This document shows, piece after piece, positions 52,592-64,000 of a stretch of 64,000 nucleotides of DNA. The stretch is from NCBI GenBank assembly GCA_949318235.1, contig OX439131.1, forward strand, positions 29,141,518 through 29,205,517. Reading direction: 5' to 3'. This stretch comes from Ecdyonurus torrentis (lineage: Eukaryota; Arthropoda; Insecta; Ephemeroptera; Heptageniidae). Both the position numbers and the translations under genes were made by a program. Position 1 is the stretch's first letter. Each line of letters opens with the position of its first letter. The notes below the pieces were generated by a model that had not been told where the DNA came from, searched no databases, and was given only the letters and a program-made list of their open reading frames with translations.

Positions 52592-54606
52592 TAAAATAAA
52601 ATCTGTATACAGTAATTTGCTTGAGGTATATATACATATACGTACTTGAATCTTGCTGACTAAAAAACATTAGAGTATATATTTGAAAGAATAAAGAGTT
52701 TAGAATTGAAGTTGCAGCTTTTTGCTTCTCTATCAAACTTTCATACTCCAGTAGCCTCAAGCCAAATTGGCACACCACAAAAACGTCACCTCAGAAATTA
52801 AACTTTTATCTGCTGTCTCAGTAATATTAAAAAAATAAAATGGTCAAGTAGTATTATATAGAATTTTCTATTCATGTGAAAATCACGACTCATCTTCAAA
52901 TATCACAGTTCACGTATAAAGTGGTTTAGAATTTATTATTTCCTGGACTATATACTATGACGTATTTTTTATGACAAACTTTAGTAGGAGAAAAAAAAAA
53001 CTTTGTGACCACGACAATTGACAATATCAGTAAAGTAAGTAAATAAATAATAACAGTAAAAAAATAACTCTTTTCTACTTTTTTTTAGAGCATATGTAGT
53101 ATAGGAAGTTGTTAAATTTTTATATTCTTTAAAAGCATTTTTGAGGTAAAAGTATTACGTCATAGATATATATTTATAATGATTTTATAATTGTTCAGTT
53201 GACGTAAAAAGTATGACATCAGAAGTCTTAAAGTACTTTTTTTTTTACATATTGTAAACACTCAAACATTATACGGTTATATATGTATATATGCATATGT
53301 GTATATATATATATATAGTGATTCGTACAATTCAATATTATACTGTATTTAATCTAAAATTACACTTTCTTGAGAATATGTATATCAGAATCAGAATCTT
53401 GCAATAAAATTTGAATATACATTTACGCATATTAAATATTACGCATTTGCCCACAATTACAAAAGGTTCACAAAATTCAAGTTTTTTTTTTCTGGGTTCT
53501 ATTTTAGCAGATGAAAATCGTACAAAAAATAAAAAAGAAATATAACATATTCTCAATATAAAATAAAAAATATGTATGAAAAATAAAAATAAAATTCCAG
53601 GAGGTAGAAATATTATGTAAACAAACATGATATTTTATTCATATGCAATGTATTTCTTTTATATAGAAAGAGAGTTGGCAAATCTTCTTCAATTTGTATA
53701 TATTTTCTGGCAAGATACAACTTAAAGTTATTTAATAAAGGTCAGGATTTTTTATTTTGGGATTGCAGTATAATATTTGAAAATAAGGTCGATACTCTAT
53801 TTCACATAAATATACTGTTGTTATGAGAGAGAAAAATAGAAAAAGAAAATATAAAAATTTCCGAATGGATGAATTGTAAAACATTTTGTGAGAAAGTTGA
53901 TTTTAAATCAATAGACCATAATAATATCTGAATAGATATAATATATTGTATTATACACTTTTTAAATGTTATTAGTATAATTTACTGTCACTTTTATTGA
54001 ATTTATTTTTTAATCATAATTTCTTAACATAACAACCATAATAATAACTATTTTATAACCATAATTTAGTCAATAATTTATAAAATAAAATTATTCTACT
54101 AAAATTTAGTTTCTTAAAAATGCATGCTCAGAATTTTTAGAAACGATACATAAAAATGCAAACTAGAAATTTTTAATATATTTTTAGTATAAATGTGTTT
54201 TTTATATATATAAATATATATTTCATATTATAATAAACGTTATATTTTCAAAAGGCTTAAAGTTATAAAGGGTTAAATTAGAAGAAGAGAGGGTGCTACT
54301 AATGAACCCTAGGGTAGTAGAAATTACATTTTAATAACAAGGTTGCAACTAAAATTTGCTGACTATGGTACCTTAGATTAAAACCAATTTTATATAATGA
54401 ACATATTGAGGAAGCAATGATTAGTAAATTTTCTAATAAAATGGATTTTCAAATTATTAGATATCCATACTAATTATTGAAAGATTATTGAGTAAAATTT
54501 GAACTTCAAATAAAACTATTTATCACCAACTTGCACAAAACAAAAAATAACTCATTTAAATTGCTTTTTTGATTGCTTAATTAAAATGCAAATGAGTAAA
54601 CCTCTA

Positions 54607-54608
<2 letters not shown>

Positions 54609-54676
<68 letters not shown>
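54609..54676. repeat. (TA)n microsatellite
   Basis: About 34 TA units. Confidence 0.96.
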
Positions 54677-54679
<3 letters not shown>

Positions 54680-55545
54680 CTTGTATTATATTTTATTTGT
54701 GATAATTTTTTATTGTTATTACTATAAAGTTATTAAAATTATTATTATTGTTTTTTGATTTTATTATATTGACATTTTGAATAGATTGTGAAAATAAAGT
54801 ATCAATCGTTATTTGAATAACCTTGTTTCAAAATTAGAACAATAAAAATGTCTTGTACGTGCATACGTCAGAATAACGTTTATCTAGTACCATCTTGTGA
54901 CTAGTACAAAAACAGACTACAGCCTGAAAGTTTTATGTGCAACACTCACACACACACACAACATATATTTTGTAACAGTTTGGTGCCTCCTAGTGTGTAC
55001 TGGTCAAAACTTTTGTAAAATTATTGGTTTTAAGATATATTTTAAATATTCACACCCATAATATGATTTCAACATTGAACTTTTTTCTATTATTTAGAAC
55101 TATTTAAAATTCAATTTTCTATACAATTTCTTTTGTTGTTTCTTAACATTTTTTTTGTTAATAAATAATAACAAAATTTATGTTTAAAATAAATAATGTA
55201 GGTTTAATGTGGAAATATTGAAATAAAAAATAAGTATCATAAATTACAATGTACCACAGAAAATAAATATAAGTAATAATAAAGTCTTACAATAGCTTCA
55301 AGATAGACAAGGATATCTCTTTACTTTTTTTTTTAATGATAAGAAACATATTTAATATTTTTGTTATACTTTAAGAATATTAATGTTATATTGGAAAAAA
55401 ATAAAATTCATATTAGATAGAGTGAAATATGTAATTTGTCATGAGTTGATTATATATATAAAATAGAAAGAGAGTATGAGGAGTAGTGGGTTCATCTATC
55501 AGTAAAGCAAAGTGAAGGACTACAAACAAGCTAACAGCAAGCAAG

Positions 55546-55614
55546 ATGGCTATGAGAGGCCAAAGTTATAACAGACACCCATCCATCATGACAATAATAA
55601 CGGAAACCCGATAA
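55546..55614 (+). other. Short ORF in a GC-raised island, unknown
   Basis: A 22-codon frame starts in good context (caagATGG) and reads MAMRGQSYNR then HPSIMTIITETR to TAA. The island 55490-55680 has far more G+C than its surroundings and is followed by a CT tract. On the minus strand a 34-codon frame is open after a ttttag acceptor-like site at about 55637. Possible leader exon, non-coding RNA or repeat relic; no family recognised. Confidence 0.2.
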
Positions 55615-55674
55615 ACGTTTGCAAGCTTTGGGCTTTCTAAAACCAAAAAAAGCAGCTTGTTCTACATTTTCCTT

Positions 55675-55677
<3 letters not shown>

Positions 55678-55710
<33 letters not shown>
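55678..55710. repeat. (CT)n microsatellite
   Basis: About 16 CT units immediately after the GC-raised island at 55490-55680. Confidence 0.94.
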
Positions 55711-55715
<5 letters not shown>

Positions 55716-56180
55716 TATTTTTATCCCTTTACCACTCACGGGTTTTATTTACAAAGTTTAATAAGTAAATCTTATAATTACTAAAATTTTCTCTTAATAT
55801 ACTTACAATGAAGTTACTATTTAAAGTATGTAAATATATTGTATAGCAAATTTTGTCAAAATTTAATTAAACTGCTTTTAATTTGTTACTTTTTTTTTAA
55901 ATACAGGGAAAAAAATTCTTCTAGTACTTGAATAACTAACTATTCGTCAAAAAGAGAAAAGCATTCAAGTCTGAAACTTCTATTTCAATTTTCATGATTT
56001 ACTTTATATATTACAGTGGGTAAAGCCGTTGGGAATAACCCTTTTTACTCAGATTTTCCACGTTTTGACCATACTTTTAAAATTTTGTAAAAAAAAAGAA
56101 GAAAAAAAAAGGTGCTACAAAATATATACACTATAAAAATTCAATAATTCTATTAGCACTTTATTGAATTGTGTTTACTA

Positions 56181-56530
56181 TTAAAGGAATAGACCAGAGA
56201 ACAAGATGAGCATTTATATTACAAAACACTTGATGGGATTTACATAAATAACATGTTTTGTTATTGTCTCAAAGCCCAACAGTACCCCCGTAGCAGTGAT
56301 CAGAAAATTCAATTTATGCAACCCAAACAACATTTTCATACTAATTTTTGCATGTTTCTGACGTCAAAAACATGAATTTTTACACAAATTGCGTATCTTT
56401 ACAGTACTTTATCGCTACCTCGTGGGGCTACATTAACATTCTGGTAAAAAATTGTCATCATTTTTGAAGATCCCATTTCGTGTTTATTCATTAAAAAGCA
56501 CATGATGTTTTATGTGGTCTATGGCTTGAA
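56181..56530 (+). mobile_element. TTAA-flanked miniature element, family B copy 6
   Basis: The 342-bp element 56185-56526 starts AGGAATAGACCAGAG and ends GGTCTATGGCT. The left flank is TTAA; the right flank is TGAA, one change from TTAA. It is strongly similar to copies 2 and 3. TGACGTCA is at 56359-56366. It is non-coding. Confidence 0.87.
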
Positions 56531-59178
56531 AATAATTATGTGTGTGTTTGGATGTATATATACATATTTATATATGTTATAATAAAATATAATATCGACC
56601 TTCTTTTTGTAGCGTTTAATAACAAGGCACACGGAGCCCCTACTTAGTAGTCAACCCGCTTCGTATATGTGACAACAAAATTGCATACTTTTCAGGATAC
56701 TTTTCATCTATTCCTTTGCTCTACCTTTTCTCTTTCTCCCTCTCCCTACTTCTTTTCATTTAAACTGAAATAATACTGTGTGTATATATATATTATAAAA
56801 TGGAAATAAAAAGTAAAATATAAGGTTGTTGAGCACAACTAATCAGTAAAAGTATGTTATTTTAAATCCAAATGTATTCCTTTTATTCTTCTCTTGCAAA
56901 TAATAATAATAAATAAAAAAAACATGATAATTTAAGAAAACTTCTATCTGTTCAAATAAAAAATATTCACTGTTTAAACATTCAATAATAAAAATAATCA
57001 AGAATATTGAGTGATGTTTATATATATATAACAGGAAGGAAGGAAAGAGAGATCAGATTTAGTTATATAACGTGAAGCGACTTCTGCTGTTGCTCTGTTT
57101 ACCAAAGTCTCTTGAGCAAACAATTTAACGAGCACAGTTTCACAAGAAATAAAAAAAAAAAATAATAAGAGAAAATTCTAAGTAATCATGTTAACGGGTA
57201 AAATTATATGAATTTATATAAACTATATTAAAATTTTATTTGAAATTTTCCTTTTCAGAAAAATTTTAAAACAATTTTATTCACTTATAATTAATGACCA
57301 AAATATTATATTATTATAAAATTTTATACAAAAATACCAAGGTTTATAAACCTTGAAAAATATATTGAATGTGTGTGCAAATTAAAAACAAAATGTAAAT
57401 GGTAAAAGAATGATAATATAAAAATATATATATTGGATACTGTAATATTAGATGTATTTGATCGATTCATGTCATCAAAAGAGTTAAATTTAAATTGACA
57501 CATGACAAAATGGACCTAAATACTTGTCAACCTGCTTGAGCCATCAATATTATAACAAAATTTGTATTGATTTCTGTCGTATAATTTTTTATGTATATAT
57601 ATAAATGTAATTAATTCTATTATTAGATTAAAACCTGTCTTTTTTTAAAAATAAAATCATGATGAATATCCATTTTTCATATTTTAATTTTCTTTTCTTA
57701 AAAAAAAAGTATAGTAAATAAATTGTTCTTTTTCTAGATTAAAAAACGAATACATATTTAAATTTGTTTCAATAGTTAAACATTTTAATAATAATTTTTT
57801 TGTAATCTTTTCAGTCATTAATTAATATAAAATTTATCATGCTTGTTATTATTAATTGATTGCTTAATTTATAATTGATTCTGTCAATTTAAAAAAAAAA
57901 TACTACCAATATTTATATTTTCTACCCAGATATTCTATATATATATATACTGACGTCATACATAATTTATTATTTTTATTTTTTAAACCCTAGTTTGGAC
58001 TTAAAATTATTTAAAAATTTAAGTGTATGAGGCTTACACTGAAAGTCAATTTATTATTTACAAATTCATCAAAAAATGGTTAGCAACAAAAATAGAGCTG
58101 CATTATGATAGTTTTTATTATTCATAATATCTCGTATGATTTCTTAATTTAAACCGGACAGATTGATCCATTATTATAATAATAAAGCTAAATTTATCAA
58201 AACTTTTAAAAATTTTGTATAATATATAAAAACGACTATATAGATACTAACGCCAAAATCTTTTTGACATTATGGGTGGTATATGTCTGAACTAACAGCG
58301 AGTAACATCAATATTTTGTCTAGGTTTAAAGATAGTCAACTTGCAAATAACTACCTGATAATATCAATAGTTTATTATTTATATAAACTACCAATAAATA
58401 TATTTTCTAAATTTTAATAACGTTTTTTTATTACTGTTTTTTTACTGTTAAAATGTTAAATTAACTTATTTTGATTGAATATGCATTTCAGAATTCGTTT
58501 TACTCACACTCATAAACTCTAAATTAAAATAAAAGGTTGTTTCATAAAACCATTAATCTTATAATATAATAAGAATACTATTCAATAATATTTCATATGA
58601 ATATATTTCTTAATCAAAATTAAATAATAGAAATTATGATTGATTAATTACTTATATTATATTTGTATGATTTATTATTATTTAAAATATATGCTTTGTA
58701 TTGTGAATTAATAATAAAAGAAAGTCCATTACATTATATTATTCTTGTTTGACCGGATGTATAACTAAATTCCTTTGTTAGTCAAAAGCTTTTTTTTTTT
58801 TTATTGTTGTTGTTTGCTGTCATATGGTAATAAAAAAAAATACGCTCTGTAATTTGTTTGTTAAAGCACGTAATTAACTTCAATCACTATTAATTTTATG
58901 AGATAATAAATGATTTTATATAATAGTGTTTAATTTTATTTGATGATATCGTAAAATATTGACCAAAGATCAATTCATAGCTTATAGATATCTCGTTTTT
59001 GTTCTATTATATTGAGCAAGCTTAAAAAATAATGGGTTTTTTTTTTCCTGTTTATTTACTCTGATAAAATTAAAAAAAAATGACTATATTTTTTTTAAAA
59101 TTGGATCAATTTTTTTTATAAAAAATACTCGTGAATTGTGAAAGTTTGAGTAATTCAATCATTGACCATCTAAATGTT

Positions 59179-59199
59179 CTCTCTCTCTCTCTCTCTCTT
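59179..59199. repeat. (CT)n microsatellite, short
   Basis: About 10 CT units. Confidence 0.88.
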
Positions 59200-61073
59200 T
59201 CAATTTTTATTATTTATAACATGCTCATTTATATCAAATTGTTTTGTGCATGGAAATCAATAAAAAAAAACATAAATAATTCCTTTTAACTAGGCTGAAA
59301 CAAAATATAAGTATCTGAAGATTCATATTTATATACAAGATACGTAAGTTTAATTTAATAAAGTACTTATGAAAATTACTTAATTAGTTTTCATAATTCT
59401 GAATACCATGTCATAAATTCAAAACTCTATTCAAAACGTAAATAAATTTATTCTAATAAAAAGGTCTAATATTAGTTAATGCGTATCAATGTTCCACTAC
59501 TTGATTTCGTTATTCATGCAAAAATAAAAATTTATTTTTCTAATGAATGAAAAATGAAAATTGCGAACACTTTATATTTCCCTTCAGACGATATTAAAAC
59601 TTGAGTTTATACATTTAGAAATGAACTGCTTAAACTTTTGAACATCGTAAAGTATTGAAAACTTTAAAACCAGAAAATATATATACATTTTTTTTATACA
59701 TATCTCAATCTTTCTTCACGAATAAATTATAATGAGAGTGGAAAAGTTAAGAAAAAGATCATCAATAATTCTATAATATGTAAATTTGAAATGATCATAT
59801 TTTTATTGTTTTAAAAAAATATGTAGATAAAAATGACAGCTTAAATGTGATATATTTTGATGTAAAAGAAAAGAACAGCGCAAAGAAAAGGGGCACAGGA
59901 TATGATGTTTACAAAAATATAATCTTCATCTTTTTTTCTGCTTGTCCAAACAAGAAACACTTTTCTCTAACAATTTTTTTCTTTTATCACCTTTTCTTTG
60001 TGTATATTATTCTTTATATCACGATCTTCAAACGATGATGCATACCCATGACGGTCTTTGTAATAAAATAGAGCGTTGATAGTATATATTATTTTTCAGT
60101 CCGTTTTTCACAAATAACAAAACACAAAAACTTGTTTAACATTAAAAAATTTTAGATATATTTTTTTAAAGATAAAATTGTTATCAAATACAAGTAATAC
60201 GTGAAGCTACTTTATTATATAAATAAAACATAAAATTTCTTTTTATTAATTTTAAATTCAACTAGTACATTTGTATCCGTGAAGTTAGTGTAGCACAGTA
60301 AATAACTTCATTTGAAAGCATCAAGTAAGAATATTTTTTTAATTTGAATATAAAAATAATTCGGTGAACATGTGTTAATGAGACTCAGTAAATTGGATTG
60401 ATGTATCCTTTACTCCCAATCCCCTAAAAATAAACTTTTTCTATTTTCAATTGAACCTAAATTGACATAAATTTGAATTAAATTAAAATAATTTTTTAAA
60501 TAATACAAAGTATGCATAATTGTTGTTATTGGAGATTTTGTTATATACTTTTTATTTTGAGGGCCATGAAAGTGTCTAATCTAATAAAATTTAAATAAAT
60601 CTAAATCTAAATAAAAACAATTTGAATTGTATTTGATTACGAATTAACGAATAGTCAAAACTACCTAACATATTTATTGAGTATTTTACCGTTTCATAAT
60701 GTAATGTTCCAAGAAGTTTATTAATAATATAGTCATTATACTATATAAAATTGCAAAATTACCAATTACCCTTTGTTTGAGAAAAAAAATTGTAGGAATG
60801 TATTTAAAATAATAATTGCCTTTCATAAGAGAGTTGGAATTTTTATACTCAAGAGAATATAAATGTGTAGTATACTGCAATGCTTTTATTCTTTCAATAA
60901 CAACAAAAGATCCAGTACAATAATTGCTTGCTTTCAAATAGTACTTCATGAGTATATTGCTTTTTCAATTATCTTACATAAAATGTACAGGCATGTACTG
61001 TACAACATTTATATATTACACTTTTTCTTTTTGCGACGCAACATTGAACAGCTAAACTATAACTATACAAAAG

Positions 61074-61077
<4 letters not shown>

Positions 61078-61106
<29 letters not shown>
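61078..61106. repeat. Poly-A tract
   Basis: A run of about 28 A. Confidence 0.92.
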
Positions 61107-61111
<5 letters not shown>

Positions 61112-62267
61112 CAGTTATTAGGTATTGAAAAGAAAATCTAGAGTTACTACAATAAAGGAAATAAGACGTTTCTATTACAAATTGAATAAAAATATAAATA
61201 TTTTATAATGAGACAAGTCACAACAATTCATCAGGTGAACAAAAATGTGTTTTCTCCTCTCTTTTTTTCTCTCAAAGTTATATTTTAAAATAAGAAAAAA
61301 TAATCATATAAAAATTGTATCAATGCATTATTTTAAAGTATTAAAATCTGAAAGCTTGATGTGAAGCTAACATTTTTGGTCTTTCTTATTTAAAAGTTGA
61401 TCTGCTAAGAAGTTTAAATTATATGTATACACACAATAATTATGAAATTGATAACAAATTTATGATGAGTAAAAAAAAAAAAAAAAGAAAAAGATATTGA
61501 AATTATAAAATTTACCATTTACAAAGTGTGTGCAAAAGCTATTGATCTATTAAAAAAAAGGTTAATAAAAGTTTATTTCTTATTCATTAAGTCTAAATGA
61601 ATATAATAATAAAATGTCTTATTATATAACTTGGTGAAAGATTAATATTATATTCAGAACTATACCTTTTATGATTTCAAGTATGTTATAAAATATCATA
61701 TTATGAATTCAAGTACGTTTTTTTTTTTTTACATACATATTGTCACGAACGTGAACTATATTATACCATTATCATATTATCTTGTTGTATATAATATGCA
61801 AAAATATTAATATTATAGTAGTATAATAGTTATATGATACACTCTGCATTGCAATTCATAATAATATACTGGTTGTAAACTAAATAATATACTGTACTCA
61901 TTGTTGTATAAATGTGAAAGTACATTATGTTATACACATTAATAAAGTAAAACCTTTTTATGTAATGAAATTTTTATACAGTATAGTAATTCTAAATAAC
62001 TATACGAAAGAAAAAGTATATATTTATATTATTTAGGGTGAATAATCGTAATAAAATTAAAATGAAATTAAAATTTAAAACCAGAAACAGTATGTATATT
62101 TTTCTCTTATTATATTATAAAAGATGAAAATTAAATTTGTTTCCTGTTTTTGTTATTTATATAAAAGAGATATGAAATTTTCTGTTTTTACTTTCTGTAT
62201 CAAATAATATATAAAAAAAGTTTACATTCTATTATTTTTTTTTTTCAGAAAGTTTTTTTTTTTATTG

Positions 62268-62268
<1 letters not shown>

Positions 62269-62299
<31 letters not shown>
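62269..62299. repeat. Poly-T tract
   Basis: A run of about 29 T, preceded by two shorter T runs. Confidence 0.9.
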
Positions 62300-62304
<5 letters not shown>

Positions 62305-63138
62305 GCTTAGTTAATATTGTTTATTTAGTTTGCTTTTCATCTGTAGTTTTATTATTACCAATTCAAACCTACGCTAAATTTTTTTTCTTACTAAAAAGGA
62401 AACTTGTATACTAAAATCCCATAGGACATAACATAAAAAAATACGACACGTAAAATAAGTATGTTTATATATATGTATATATATTACGTCACTCCGTTTT
62501 TCAAGTGCTGGAAAATTTGTTTAAGATTTCAATGAAAACCAATTAAAAAAGGATTAAAATATGTGTATTGTTAATAACAACATTTACTATCACAAAGAAC
62601 AACTTGAACTACATTATTAAAAATGTACACAATGAAAGGTGCAAAAATATTCCAAGAAAAGTGGAGTTTTAAATTTTGGATGCCATATTACAAGAGAGAC
62701 GACAAAAATTCCAAGAAATAATATAAAGATGAGATAAAAAAAAAAAGAAAGAAATATTAAAGTGAAACATCTGCTAAGAAATATTTTCTTTTATACTTCC
62801 TTTGAAAACAAAAGACAAAACTCTTCAGTTACTTTTTATATAATATATATATACATAATAATATAAACGCACAAAATTAAGGAAAAGTTTACAAATTAAA
62901 GCCGTCTTTATATAGTAAAGTTAATAAATTGTAATGTTTAAATCAAAGTGGTTACCCGCAAAATCTCTTTGAATAAATAGTATTTTTTTTATTTTACTAA
63001 CTCTAGTATATTATACAATATAACTATAACATAAAGAAATAATATAATACTCTTTACTATAATATCTTACAAAATTAATTTTTAACCTTAGTATGAATAA
63101 TACAAAATTAAAGGTTGTATTCCATGCTTTGAAAACGA

Positions 63139-63164
63139 AAAAAAAAAAAAAAAAAAAAAAAAAA
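63139..63164. repeat. Poly-A tract
   Basis: A run of about 26 A. Confidence 0.92.
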
Positions 63165-64000
63165 GGAGATAAATAGCAACTGATTTGTAATGTAAGATAA
63201 AACTTATAAATTATATATTTAAGTTTTATCATGAAGTAAGCAACAAAAACATTTAAAATTTTATTTATTTTTCTAAATGCTGGTATTTTTATAATTAATT
63301 AAATTGTTACATATATTTTACTAAATAAACATAATGTGGGTGTTAATTTTCAGTTAAAGGGGGAAAATGGAAAAAAAAAATGTAGTTAAAAATTAAGCAT
63401 GGTTTACTTTTATATAATGAATTTATATTTGAAATTTTTTAATACAACATTTTTCATTTTAAAAAGTATTTAATTTAATATTTTGTTTTGTTGTTTATAT
63501 TTAATAAAAATTATGTAAAAATTGTATCACATCTTCATTAAGAATACAAATTTGTTGGAAATTAAAAAGAAATATTTGTCTCGTTGAAGCTTGATAAATT
63601 GAGAAATAATATAAATATTGGAAGTTAAACGTAAAAAAAATGTTATACTAACACTACATACGCACTTAAAGCTATCCGAAATGTTTTTCTTTTCTCTCAC
63701 TCTATGGTACTTCTAAACTCAATCTCACGTTTTTCTCTTAACCTTATTTTCACATGAGTGCCACATACATTAAGTATAACTTGCAATTTTAATAAATATA
63801 CTTCTCTACTTCACATAAAAATATATTTACACTATAAAAAAATACTTTCGTAAAGGGGAAAAAATCGTAAAATATTTTGCTTTACTCATGAAAAATGAAA
63901 ATTTATAACTATATATAAATAAATCAATAAAAGTAAATTTATATTATGTATAATGTTATATAAAAAATTAAAGATTACAACTTAGTTAGTTGAAAATTTA

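Larger units (their letters stand above)
56531..64000. other. AT-rich flank with poly-A/T tracts only
   Basis: No gene or element ends were found. It holds homopolymer runs listed separately, the short CT tract at 59179 and short TA runs. Open frames are of AT composition without any recognisable family. Confidence 0.55.

Noticed and set aside
53150..53230. Clustered ACGTCA-like sites outside the elements (also near 28830)
   Set aside because: They are not full TGACGTCA in an element, or stand isolated, and no inverted repeat or TTAA boundary surrounds them.

Overview
This is a eukaryotic nuclear window: very AT-rich (roughly three quarters A+T by eye) and packed with simple sequence repeats. 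It has no bacterial gene layout, operons, rRNA, tRNA or CRISPR. The one gene I recognise is on the minus strand. A coding exon at 20805-20173 carries the N-terminal region of an arthropod-type Ih/HCN channel (hyperpolarization-activated, cyclic-nucleotide-gated cation channel) and ends in a consensus GT donor just before the first transmembrane segment. The closest match I know is the arthropod Ih protein. That exon, the base composition and the density of (TA)n, (GA)n and (CT)n tracts suggest an arthropod, plausibly a crustacean. I cannot name a species.

Layout. Positions 1-20172 are read as the Ih intron that follows the exon; I see no S1-S2 exon there, so the intron would exceed 20 kb. The intron holds TA/GA/poly-A tracts, a 27-unit AAAT array, a 387-bp TTAA-flanked fold-back element (2747-3133), a 110-bp inverted-repeat element (15054-15163) and a 2.4-kb hAT-like element (17314-19754). 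Upstream of the exon (minus strand, higher coordinates) lies a probable 71-nt coding exon at 32717-32647. Its reading frame and splice phase fit the Ih exon, which implies a further intron of about 11.8 kb. A weaker candidate short exon sits at 30241-30203. The rest, 32718-64000, has no gene I can support and is either more Ih intron/5' region or intergenic DNA.

Mobile DNA is the main content besides microsatellites. Eight TTAA-flanked miniature elements were found: six copies of one family at 25999, 30856, 39565, 46737, 47180 and 56185, plus two long fold-back relatives at 2747 and 45199. Seven of the eight carry the CRE palindrome TGACGTCA, two of them twice. Two hAT-like elements (17314-19754 and 23749-24242) share a related terminal repeat, and their subterminal motif repeats differ in step with the terminal sequence. 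A perfect 127-bp-arm hairpin lies inside a TA microsatellite at 27111-27414. A nested fold-back element of about 146 bp is at 39245-39390.

No transposase, reverse transcriptase or other intact mobile-element protein was found, so all elements appear non-autonomous or decayed. Nearly every other open frame is a translation of a microsatellite or AT-rich noise.
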